Part shown: positions 1 to 9,145 of the stretch, piece by piece | Layout: each line of letters begins with the position of its first letter | Position numbering within the stretch: position 1 is the first letter of the stretch | Source: Prosapia bicincta | Lineage: Eukaryota; Arthropoda; Insecta; Hemiptera; Cercopidae | Length of the DNA stretch: 64,000 bases | NCBI GenBank assembly: GCA_036971475.1 | Contig: JBAIZL010000425.1 | Span: 3,826,501-3,890,500, forward strand | Direction of reading: 5' to 3' | Notes under the pieces: generated by a model | Told to the model about the DNA's origin: nothing | The model's input: only the letters and a program-made list of their open reading frames with translations | Database searches by the model: none | Translations under genes and position numbers: made by a program

Positions 1-1430
1 TAGGTTTTTTTATCTATATATTTTAAAGCAATTTTACAGTATATCGCTATATATAACATGTTGAGAAAAACTAATTAAACTAACTAAATTAAACTTTTAA
101 TTAGCTGTAGAATGTTATAAAGGCAGATGTAATAATTTACTCTCAAAGTATCTCATCCCCCCCCTCTCTCTCTCTAATCTAATTTGTGAAATTCGGTTTA
201 GTTCGCCGATTAGGTAATTTTAAAAATTCTTGAAACCTTTTTAAAACGAGGTTGGATGTGGAAAATATCATAGAAGAAATAATGTAGGGGTGTAAGAAAC
301 TTTCCTGGTGTAGGTTATGGCCTATACCCACATCCCATTTCCCATAAGCTTTATGGTTCACGTGTAGAATTTTGTTTCGGTGAAGTAGACCCTTTAAATT
401 GACACGGAATAATGTGTGATCGGTGTGCAATGAAGTTTAAGAATATACTATAAAAATATTTGCAGGGCAGTTTATTAAAACAAAAACGCATTATCAAATA
501 TATATTTTCTAGGTTAGAGCGGTCTTACATAGGCAATCTTGTATTCAAAGATAATGCAACCAGCTGTACTATATTACCGACTATTACCCACTCCAGGCTT
601 ATTGAAAAAACACACAAATATACATTGATGTTGAGAGCATTCAGGTAGATAGTTATGCACTCAGTAGTGTACTCAGCTAAGTATAGGCCTGACGCATAAG
701 ATGTAACAAAAGACTTCTGGTGCACAGGAGGGGAGTTCAATAACTAGTGGAAGTGGAAGGCCAAGCAGCTGATTTCCACCTCTCTTGCATATAGGAACAG
801 GAGTTGTGGCGGACCGATGGGTATAACAGCATGGTTTTATCGAGACGTGAGACGGAACCGCCTTGGCTGCAGACGCGACACTACAGTCTACAACTACTGG
901 AGCTACCTGTAGGCGGCAGAGAGAAACGCGAAAATACAACAGGTTCGATTTTCGCGCGTCGCAACATTTTTTAGCGCGCAGTAAAAGGTTAGACGCTACA
1001 AACTGTCGCTAGTGGAACCACCTTTACTTGTTCACTGCCTTCCCATTCCTCAGACCTACAAACTACACTTTGTAGCGTGAGTAAGGATAGGCCTGAGCCA
1101 GTCAGCCTCCCCACTAGGCGACTGCACATCAGCTGGTCAAGTCCCTTGCTATTTCTTGCAACCTATTTAGGTTATTACATCATAATAAATATTGTATAAT
1201 ATTATTACAATCAAAGTATGAGATAAATTGTAAAATTTCTATCCTTTTCCCAATACTGTTTTCCCAATCATAATTTTAAGAAATTCTTCGTTTTAGATTT
1301 CAACCATAAATCTTTAGTAGAAACTTAACTTGTAAAAATCCTAATCTAAAAATGTTTGCTCCAAATAGGATGATTTTAGTTAGCAAATTTAAAAACTGTG
1401 TCCCGACAATGTCCCGTGTAACGTGAAGAA
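1..1430. other. Unassigned DNA with a GC-richer patch at about 660-1160
   Basis: No gene is recognised; short frames in all directions look random. The stretch at about 660-1160 stands out from its AT-rich surroundings by being richer in G and C and in CpG, including a CGCGCG-rich piece near 950-985. It could be a promoter-proximal region, an unrecognised non-coding transposon, or an exon too short to identify. A pyrimidine run (CCCCCCC then CTCTCT) lies at about 157-175. Confidence 0.35.
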
Positions 1431-1476
1431 ATATATATTTATATTGTGTGTGTATATATATATTTATATATATATA

Positions 1477-1520
<44 letters not shown>
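1431..1520. repeat. (TA)n microsatellite
   Basis: An imperfect run of TA dinucleotides interrupted by TTTA and GTGTGT. Confidence 0.9.
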
Positions 1521-1521
<1 letters not shown>

Positions 1522-2430
1522 ACAATTTATGGTATGTGATTAAAAACTTCCTTTAATAAATTTTAATTTAATTAAAACTTTATTATGGAAAACTCAAGGA
1601 TAAAGTTGTCAAAGGCATTGCTTATACAAGATTTCCTAATTAGGATTAAACTCTTCAAACGTAATCAGCGAGGCTTAATAAAAGAGGAAATGTGTGTCAC
1701 TAATTATTTGCTTTAATGAGACTCAGCTACTAGGTGGCACGGTAAAGAGAGTAGATATTCAACCACAGCACACACTTTATGAATGAGTAAAATCCGCAAA
1801 CTCCATTTTCCTCTTTGCAGACGTCGCCCAGCCGTCTGGGTTGAAATTAGGATACGTTTCTTTAATGTGGATGTTATATAGTAAGAGAATAAGTTGTTCT
1901 CTATGTACCTTAAAGTTCGAAATATTTACCGGATATTTTTATTGACAAGGGGCTCAATTGGAATAGACGGTTTGCTATACAATTTCGCAATGCTCGCGAA
2001 CAATTTCTATTCAACCTCAATCATATCATAAATTTTCACCTTTTCACTTAATGAAAGCACACTTCGGCTTCTCTCTTAGAGTTAGCCCTATTACACGGTT
2101 CACTACTGATACGCTTCGTAGGCATTATTGCCGAACAGAAGAAAATGTACTACTTAATTATGCAAATACTGTATAACTAACACAAACAAGTACAGGGAAT
2201 AGCCTAAAGTAATCCCTAAAAGCAGACTGAAGAGATTTCAGAGGAAAGCAGTAAGGCTGTGGAATCCAATGACTCAACAATCAACAAGGAAATGCTATAG
2301 GCTGCTGTATGTAAACAATACGGTACTGTATAAATTAAAACTAACTGACACATAGATGAGTGTTTACAGTTTATGAACGTTCGAATATCAAATATTTTGT
2401 CTTGAATTTTGTAGTCCATTTCGTTCGGTG
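1521..2430. other. Unassigned intergenic or intronic DNA
   Basis: AT-rich sequence; I see no gene, RNA gene or clear repeat here. Confidence 0.4.
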
Positions 2431-2513
2431 AATCTTATTAATCACTTAAACAATAGTTTATCACTATCCGAACTTTAAATTTTGTAAATTTGTTAACACT
2501 TACTGAGACGCAA

Positions 2514-2546
2514 CGTTTTCGATCGCTATGTGGCGATCTTCATCAG
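2514..2546 (-). ncRNA. Hammerhead-ribozyme-like motif in PLE end
   Basis: Read on the minus strand it shows CTGATGA, one extra A, a perfect 6-bp stem II (GATCGC with GCGATC, loop CACATA), then GAAAACG. The core boxes fit a hammerhead. The single base between CTGATGA and stem II is not canonical, and stem III would be very short. PLE terminal repeats are known to encode hammerheads. Catalysis is not shown by sequence alone. Confidence 0.6.
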
Positions 2547-2559
2547 CGTCTTCTGCTTG

Positions 2560-3018
2560 GAGATGTCAGGTCAATCGGTGACGGTTCTAAAGGTAGGTTT
2601 TCAAAGAATATATGTAATTTGTATTGTTTTTGTTCGTTTAATATGTTTGTACTTTGTGATTTTGTGTGTCTGTAAATTTCATATTGTTCTAGTGTGTTGA
2701 GATGTCGTCCTTTTTTGTTGATGTGTATGATTTCTAGCTTATGGTAAATATCTGTGTATTTGTGTCCTGTTTCTTTTATGTGTTGTAAAATGTTGAATTG
2801 GTGTTCTGTTTGTGTTCCTCGACTCTTTTTTTAAAGCTGTGACCTGTTTGTCCAATGTAGAATTGGTTACATTCGTCGCAGTTCAGTTCGTATACGCCTG
2901 GTGCTTGTAGCTTATGTCTGTTGTTGGCATCGTGTTGTATTTTGTATTGTAACTTGTTATTAGTTTTGTATGCATATAAAATAGTTTTGTATACACATAA
3001 AATAAACAGGACACACAT
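2560..3018 (-). pseudogene. PLE C-terminal fragment (GIY-YIG endonuclease part)
   Basis: The frame at 3018-2776 reads GVYELNCDECNQFYIGQTG followed by RVEEHKQNTNSTF. This matches the GIY-YIG endonuclease region of Penelope-like elements: a cysteine pair, then YIGQTG in the place of the second GIY-YIG motif, then a basic helix. The native frame continues after a shift near 2785 as HKYTDIYHKLEIIHINKKG and then NTLEQYEIYRHTKS, ending at a SPSRRR-stop just upstream of the hammerhead-like motif. The reverse transcriptase part is absent. It is a 5'-truncated, frameshifted relic; in live elements this domain nicks target DNA for insertion. Confidence 0.75.
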
Positions 3019-3240
3019 ACACAGACATTTACCATAACCTAGAAATCCTACATATCAACAAAAAAGGACGACATCTCAACACACTAGAACAATATGAAAT
3101 TTACAGACACACAAAAACAAAAAGTACAAACATATTTAACGAACAAACACAATTCATATCACACATAATCTTTGATACTATCGAAAACCTAACTTTAAAA
3201 CCGTCACCGCTTGACCCGACATCTCCAAGCAGAAGAAACT
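2990..3240 (+). pseudogene. Second PLE C-terminal fragment, opposite orientation
   Basis: The plus strand reads HINKKGRHLNTLEQYEIY and, after a few substitutions and a small insertion relative to the other copy, ends in SPSRRN-stop just before a hammerhead-like motif. It begins abruptly inside the coding region, so it is more severely 5'-truncated than its inverted partner. No start codon or complete domain is present. Confidence 0.65.
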
Positions 3241-3272
3241 GATGAAGATCGGCACATAGCGATCGAAAACGT
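3239..3272 (+). ncRNA. Hammerhead-ribozyme-like motif, plus-strand PLE copy
   Basis: CTGATGA, an extra A, stem II GATCG with CGATC (the sixth pair is lost through a C-to-G change), then GAAAACG. It is the partner of the motif at 2514-2546. The weaker stem and decayed neighbour suggest it is no longer selected. Confidence 0.55.
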
Positions 3273-3450
3273 TCTGTCTCAGTAAATTTTAACAAATTTA
3301 CAAAATTTAAAGTTCGTGTAGTTATAAATTATTGTTTAAGTGATTAAAAACTATTTTATGATTCTCAGGGTGACAGCCTACTGTGAATACGGATCAAAAC
3401 TGTAAATACACTTTAATATACTGAAACAGATTAAACAAATTAGTTACTGT

Positions 3451-3585
3451 ATATATATTTCAATAAAAATATTGAAAAAAACACCAAAACCACAAAATGG
3501 TATTTTTGTGGTGTTGGGGTTCTTTTCAATATTTTTATTGTAATATATTGTACCACTGTGTTCTTGATATTGTGCACTGTATATA
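3451..3585. mobile_element. Short foldback element, family F1
   Basis: Positions 3461-3497 and 3503-3540 form a hairpin with a 5-base loop: an AT-rich outer end (CAATAAAAATATTG), then AAAAACACC-type sequence, then CCACAAAA. The sequence just outside the right arm (TAATATATTGTACCACTGTG, then TTCTTGATATTGTG) recurs beside the copies at 5801-6162 and 50860-50985, which marks it as one family. It codes for nothing. Confidence 0.65.
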
Positions 3586-3854
3586 TACTTTAATGTATAT
3601 TACTTGGTATATATGTGAGTCGATTTTCCAGAACTATAATTACGTGTCCTCATTTCGAGCATCTTTTGAGATGCTCTGAGTATTTGTACTTATTGACAAT
3701 TAATATTTATTAAATATTATCCAATGTCTATTCTAAGAGTCGTTTCTTGTACCTTTTCACTCGTTTTCTTTTTCATTTTGTCTATTCTATTGCATTCATG
3801 AATATTTCTCTTCGTGGAAAGGAAGTAAGGTAAGTTGTTTTATATGATTTTATA

Positions 3855-4040
3855 TCACATTGGTTTCTGGACAATCAGTAACCGGAATCCCGTTCGGACC
3901 AGTAATCAGTGGTCTCCCGTTCTTGGTTACTGGACAATCAGACCGCGCGCCGTCCAGTATAGCTTGTAACTCTACTGTATCCACTTTCCCCTCCTCCAGA
4001 GCTCCACAGACAACCAGATGGAGGCCGTTCTTTCTCTATT
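3855..4040 (-). CDS. Possible terminal exon of an unrecognised protein
   Basis: Read on the minus strand, about 60 codons stay open and end at a TAA at 3855-3857. The peptide includes VVCGALEEGKVDTVELQA and then SDCPVTKNGRPLITGPNG, with two similar cysteine-proline units (DCPVTKNG and TDCPETN). The segment is clearly richer in G and C than its flanks, as expected of coding DNA. A possible splice acceptor (TGTGGAG) lies just before CTCTGGAGG, near 4001-4010. I do not recognise the family. It could also be a fragment of a mobile element. Confidence 0.35.
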
Positions 4041-4649
4041 GTTGCACAAATGATAAGTCTCAGTTTGTTTTTATTATTTATTTCCCTCTACATTGTTTCA
4101 CAAAGGAGAGTTCACAAAAAAACTAAAGTCGTTTCCTAGGGGACTAGGGCCATCATTTTTGGAATTTCAATAACAAATATTTTCTATAACTCTAAGTGTC
4201 TCCCATATGATGGTAGTATTAGTTGTTGAGCAACGTGTAGAAGCCATTATCATTTTAGTGCCAATGAGTACGCGCTACCTATACGAATAAATGTTGCTCA
4301 AGAATAATTCACAAACCATTACTTCTCCACTTAAATAACAACATATACATACACAACCTGCTGTGACTTATAACATGAAAAACGCCCGTATACAGTCCTT
4401 CCTATTTCTTATCTACATTCCATTTTGTAACACTTGTAATAATTCGGATTTACTGGTCTGAATGTAAGCAGCCAATAAAGAAGAGCGCGAGCTAATATTA
4501 GGTGTAACTACCATAACTTAGGGTCATGGAGACGACCCAGTGAAAGTAGTAGGACGTTTCCTATGGCAACAATCAATTTTATAATTGTCTGTACCGAAGT
4601 AAATAGAAGTGGAACATTAGCTTATAAATTGTATATGATAGATTGGATC

Positions 4650-5258
4650 TTAAATTGCGTAAGAGCACTCTACTATATAAACGTAAACGTAGTTGTACAA
4701 AGAGCTCTTATCATAAAGAGTCTCAAAACGCTGTTTTAGTCGTTCCTGAAATTGGTCCTCTAGTGCACGAGAGAAGAACGCAATATAAGAATAGATGAAG
4801 AACCGAAATAAAAGTAAAGAAGATAGATCTGTGATAACAAAAGTGTCACCACAAAAACTAATGCTAAAGTACCATAAATTCATTGTCATTATAGAGAAAT
4901 AATCTTCCAAATTACGGGCTTCCTGGCACGATATGAACATTTTGATCATTTTTCTTTAAAATGAGTGCATTGCTACAAAGACAAGACAATGCCAACCATA
5001 CTCTTCTCGATCACAAAATATGTAATTGGAAAATTTTGTGGTTGAATAAATAGCTGAGAATAATATTGCAAAGAATAGAGTAAAATGGTAGTGAGTTCCA
5101 GAGAGGACACAGAACGGGTAGTAATGCCCATGATAGGCGCTAGACAGCCAATAATATACTGATAAAGTCGCACTACTGAATTCTGACAGCACTGAACCAA
5201 AAAATGTAATAAAGAATGGGTGGATGTGAATAAATAAGATAAACAAAGAATAAGACAA
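4650..5258 (-). pseudogene. Decayed multi-pass membrane protein, perhaps a chemoreceptor
   Basis: About 200 codons on the minus strand are open apart from one TAA at 4956-4958; the reading frame is the same on both sides of it. In DNA this AT-rich, stops should appear about every 15 codons, so the run is unusual. The predicted peptide has several hydrophobic, aromatic-rich stretches that could span membranes, for example LFILFIHIHPFFITFFG, FTLFFAILFSAIY and LLLFRFFIYSYIAFFSRAL. The last is followed by a charged helix (LEDQFQERLKQRFETLYD). A hydrophobic segment followed by such a linker resembles arthropod gustatory-receptor-like proteins, but the match is by eye only. It could be a pseudogene or an exon with a stop. 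Confidence 0.35.
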
Positions 5259-5883
5259 GATTAAGCTAACGTAGAAGATGAAACAAGAAGCAGTATTACT
5301 ATTTGATAGACGAAGATAAAATAAAGATGACGAAGATAAATAAAGATAATAAAGTGAAAACTAAATACTTTGAGAGAAAACTATTTTTTTAAATATATTT
5401 TCTATTAAAATTAATTTTAGCATTATAAAAACACACAATTTTAGGTTAACCGCTTTCATTTTTAGTATAAAATGAAGTAAACGCTGCATGTCTAATTTTG
5501 TAACAAGCGTTAAAAATAATAAAGGGAAAATTTCTAAATTAATCCGACAAAGATGAAGAGCTTTATTTAGTTGTTCAGTTCATTGAGCCGGCGCGTTTGA
5601 TCTGGATTTAACACACATGCCTATAAGTTAACGAAGGCAGCTGTTAAAAACTTTCTGAGCTTCATGTTGTAAACAATTTAACTTTTCACTTTGACTAAGT
5701 GAATATATCACGAATACTCAAGAGTAATTTAAGACAAATAACTCTGTGATATGTTATTTTTTGAGATATCTTTTCCATGACCAATCATTATACTACAACC
5801 AAAATATACTGAAAAGAACCCCAATACCACAAAATAATCAAAAATAACAAATAAAATGTTACTTAAGATTAAACCCTCATGTA

Positions 5884-5915
5884 CATTTCGATGACCATGT
5901 CATCATCATCATCAG
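5884..5915 (-). ncRNA. Hammerhead-like motif, left arm of foldback
   Basis: Minus strand: CTGATGA, one extra T, stem II GATGA with TCATC (loop TGACATGG), then GAAATG. This is the same layout as in the PLE ends, with unrelated stem letters. Confidence 0.5.
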
Positions 5916-6008
5916 AGGGTCTTGTTACAAAATACAATCTAGCACACAAGAAGTTACAAACTCATCATTCTAGTTTGTGTGCTAGATTGTATTTTGTAAC
6001 AAGACTCT

Positions 6009-6037
6009 CTGACGATGATGCCATGGTCATCGAAATG
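6009..6037 (+). ncRNA. Hammerhead-like motif, right arm of foldback (decayed core)
   Basis: Plus-strand counterpart of the left-arm motif. The first box reads CTGACGA instead of CTGATGA, and a few stem bases are missing, so it should be inactive even if the left arm is functional. Confidence 0.4.
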
Positions 6038-6450
6038 TACATAAGGGTTTAATCCAACTAGTTTTATTTGTTATTTTTGATTATTTCTGTGGCATTGGGG
6101 TTCTTTTCAATATATTTTTATTGTAATATATAGTACCACTGTGCTCTTGATATTGTGTATAATCTTTATACCTTCAGAACCAATAGCAATTAAGCTGGTA
6201 AATATCAAGGGAAATGATTACTGCAAGTTTACATGTCCAACGTTTAATTTACGTTATTACAACCAGGGCGAGTAAATTTAATGTCAGATAAACCACGTGC
6301 ACTTGTATTTGAGCACGGATTATCTCACAGGATTTTAGCAAATAGTAAATCCTCTTCATAATCAATAAATTGAAACTTTCATATACACAAAGCACAATAT
6401 TATCATGTTGTTACGCAGTTATGTGTGTGAGCGTGTGCGCGAGCTTGTGT

Positions 6451-6676
<226 letters not shown>

Positions 6677-6989
6677 GTCGACATACATTTCACTTGAGAG
6701 GATATTTATTTGCCCCAAGCAAATGTGTGTGTGAGTTTGTTTGCTCATTTTTAATTCACGTTTATAGAATTAGTTTCCATTGATAACGAGTATATTGATA
6801 GCATTACTTAAATGTAGACTAAAACGACATTTAGTTGTAAAATAATATGTGCCTTTCAACTCCGAACATCGTTGTAAATTTTTTGCAACATTCTTTAAAT
6901 TATTAATGTAAGTTAGATTAAGATAAACTATATCCTAATCAATAAGTTGCATAAAAATATATAACGGAAAACTGAGGAAAAGAGAAAGA

Positions 6990-6998
6990 AAGAAACTC

Positions 6999-7055
<57 letters not shown>
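6990..7055. repeat. (AT)n microsatellite
   Basis: An AT run that directly abuts the palindrome at 7054-7230. Confidence 0.95.
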
Positions 7056-7060
<5 letters not shown>

Positions 7061-7230
7061 TGATGAATAGTTATAATCTGGAGTACATCCGTTTATTCTC
7101 GCTCTTCAACTGTAGTTGGGTTTACCTCGTCAATGCCAGATGAGATTCTAGCGAATCGTCGGTACTGCGATTTTATGCACTGCAGAATAAATGGATATAC
7201 TCCAGATTATAACTATTCATCATATTTTTC
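7054..7230. mobile_element. (AT)n-bounded palindrome with degenerate ribozyme-like core
   Basis: Arms of about 40 bp (GATGAATAGTTATAATCTGG at the outer left, inverted at the outer right) differ at about three positions. The centre of about 90 bp is not palindromic. It holds a hairpin GATTC-TAGC-GAATC preceded by CAGATGA where a hammerhead would have CTGATGA, and followed by GTCGG where GAAAC is expected. (AT)n tracts lie on the left and, after about 25 bp, on the right. Confidence 0.55.
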
Positions 7231-7253
7231 CATCCGTGAAGGAATACGTATCA

Positions 7254-7254
<1 letters not shown>

Positions 7255-7340
<86 letters not shown>

Positions 7341-7545
7341 CAGACAGATAGGCAGCTAGGCTGTACAAGAGACAGAAAGACAGAAATACAGCCAGAGAGG
7401 GAGTGAGAGAGACAGACACACATACAGAGAGAGAGAGAGAGAGTGAGAGAGAAAGAGATACAATCAGACAGACTAGGAGGGAGGGAGTGGGAGAGACAGA
7501 CTGACATACAGATAGAGAGAGAGAATGAGAACAGATATACAGACA
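7255..7545. repeat. Compound microsatellite (TA)n, (GATA)n, then purine-rich (GA)n
   Basis: TA run to about 7303, then TAGA/GATA tetranucleotides to about 7340, then a long stretch of AGACAGA and GAGAGA. The purine bias continues to about 7545. Confidence 0.95.
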
Positions 7546-8836
7546 GACAAATACTGCGGATTGCTTTCCGTCGTTTGTTGTTGGCTATTCAGAGCAGAAT
7601 TAAGCTTCCAAGCAACGTTCTTTACCTTAAAGCCTTTCTGAAGATTTTATCATTTAATCTGGCTTTTCTTTCCTAAATGGATTTTGTCCTTTGATATATT
7701 ACTTAAACGAAGACTAAACCTTTTGTTCCGATTCCCATTTCCTCAAATTATTTTATTTTATCAATATCTTATTTGTAAGTACTACATACCTATTGCACAG
7801 TATGTATTCAGTAATGCTAATAAATGTTTGAAAACCCTGATAGACAAGTATATTAAAATTAAATATATAAAAAATAAAAATTTCGTAACTATACAAATTT
7901 TATTTAGTTAAAACCCCCACTGTACACGTGTATTAAAGTGCAAATAAAACCTTCTTTGGCGTTCTGTTACTACTTTCTGCTAATGAATATTTTGTACATT
8001 TATATTATAGGCAGGCATCCTAACCACGCGGCCCTTAGAACGATTTTTTGCGGCCCTAAGACTGTTAACGTTTTGCGAAATTCAGTTTCTTTCCAACCTG
8101 CTAGCATATATCCCGTATGAGAGAGCAGTGAAGGATTTCGCTCATTCTTTGGCTTCAAAGAATTAACAAAATCAGGTATATCTTGAGTTTTGTTATGGGG
8201 TACATTTCTCTACTTTTACTATGTTAAACAGTTGATCTAATAAACTTCTAATGATGTAATAAACTTTTGTGATAACCATACTGTTTGTATGATTGCCACA
8301 TACTGTTTGTAAGTTATTTATTGCCACTTATACTTACGGCCTTGAAGACAAATAATGCAAACTATTTGGCTCTCTAAGAAATCGTAGTGAAGATCTCTGA
8401 CCTAAGGGTTTTGAATTGTTTATAATAAATTTCACACTGATATGTTATATGTGTTTTATAGTAAAGTAAACCTGTAACAATACTTGATTAAGCTGTTTAT
8501 TACTATTCAAGTTGTTACTCAAAGAAATACTTATATTAAAATTAAATAAGATACTAATAATCTTTAAAATCGATGTCGTCTAGCTCAATAACCTATCATA
8601 CTCTCCAATATAAACATTGAGGAATAGCGACTAGTGTGTTTGAAAACTACTTATCTTAATTTATCCAAATATACTTAATTACAAGCTTGGAAAGTCGAAC
8701 CTTCTTGAATATAAACAATAAATTGTTTCAATAACTGTCATGGATAGCCAAATCTAGGAGTAGGCTCTAGGTCATCAATAGTTTGGTGTTCTGCTTTTAC
8801 TTCTACTCTATATAATAAAAATGTTGGTTTGACATA
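7546..8836. other. Unassigned DNA; possible hAT end near 8010
   Basis: Mostly AT-rich sequence without a recognisable gene. At 8010-8035, CAGGCATCCTAACCACGCGGCCC resembles the terminal inverted repeats of some hAT elements, but no partner repeat or 8-bp target duplication was found, so it is not called as an element. Confidence 0.3.
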
Positions 8837-8915
8837 CAGTAATCCCTCCGTATCCGCGGCAGTTCGGTTCCGGCGGGTTGCCGCGGATCGCGAAACCGCG
8901 GATAACGGGACCTTA
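8837..8915 (+). repeat. Tigger left terminal inverted repeat and subterminal repeats
   Basis: Starts CAGTAATCCCTCCGTATCC. CCGCGGAT-type words recur at about 8853, 8882 and 8897, matching words in the right end. Confidence 0.9.
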
Positions 8916-9145
8916 TTTGAATGGTAAAATGAGGGTTAGGTTTCCAGAATAAATTTACAAAGGCAAATGTATTTTAAGTGTACAGAACTATATTTATTTA
9001 TCAATTTTTTAGAAGATTATGTATGTATAACTATACAAAATAGGCCTAATATTTACGAATTTTTAATAAACACAAACAAAAAATTACATATGTTACATAT
9101 GTACAGTTAAGTCTTTGTAAACGTGTACGGTACAGTAAGCCGAAT

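Larger units (their letters stand above)
2440..3345. mobile_element. Penelope-like element ends, inverted pair
   Basis: Two partial copies of the same Penelope-like retroelement face each other. One lies on the minus strand (about 3018 down to 2440) and carries part of the GIY-YIG region, the C-terminus, a hammerhead-like motif and a 3' tail. The other lies on the plus strand (about 2990 to 3345) and starts inside the C-terminal coding region. The tails match, including a stretch that reads TTTGTAAATTTGTTAA on one side and TTAACAAATTTACAAA on the other. The two copies differ by scattered substitutions, so this is not a recent perfect duplication. Penelope-like elements are known for 5' truncation and inverted partial copies. 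Confidence 0.75.
5801..6162. mobile_element. Long palindromic foldback element, family F1, with hammerhead-like cores
   Basis: Left arm at about 5801-5960 and right arm at about 5970-6118 are near-perfect inverted copies around a short centre near 5961-5970. The order in each arm from outside is GAAAAGAACCCCAAT, an AATAACAAATAAAA stretch, a hammerhead-like core, and a core segment containing CTAGATTGTATTTTG. The right side continues into the family tail (TACCACTGTG to about 6162). No protein is encoded. The transcript would fold into a long duplex. Confidence 0.75.

Noticed and set aside
7213..7507. Minus-strand frames rich in Ser, Leu and Tyr-Ile repeats
   Set aside because: They translate the (TA)n, (GATA)n and (GA)n microsatellite.
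8010..8190. hAT transposon fragment
   Set aside because: CAGGCATCCTAACCACGCGGCCC resembles some hAT ends, but no second end, 8-bp duplication or transposase sequence was found.
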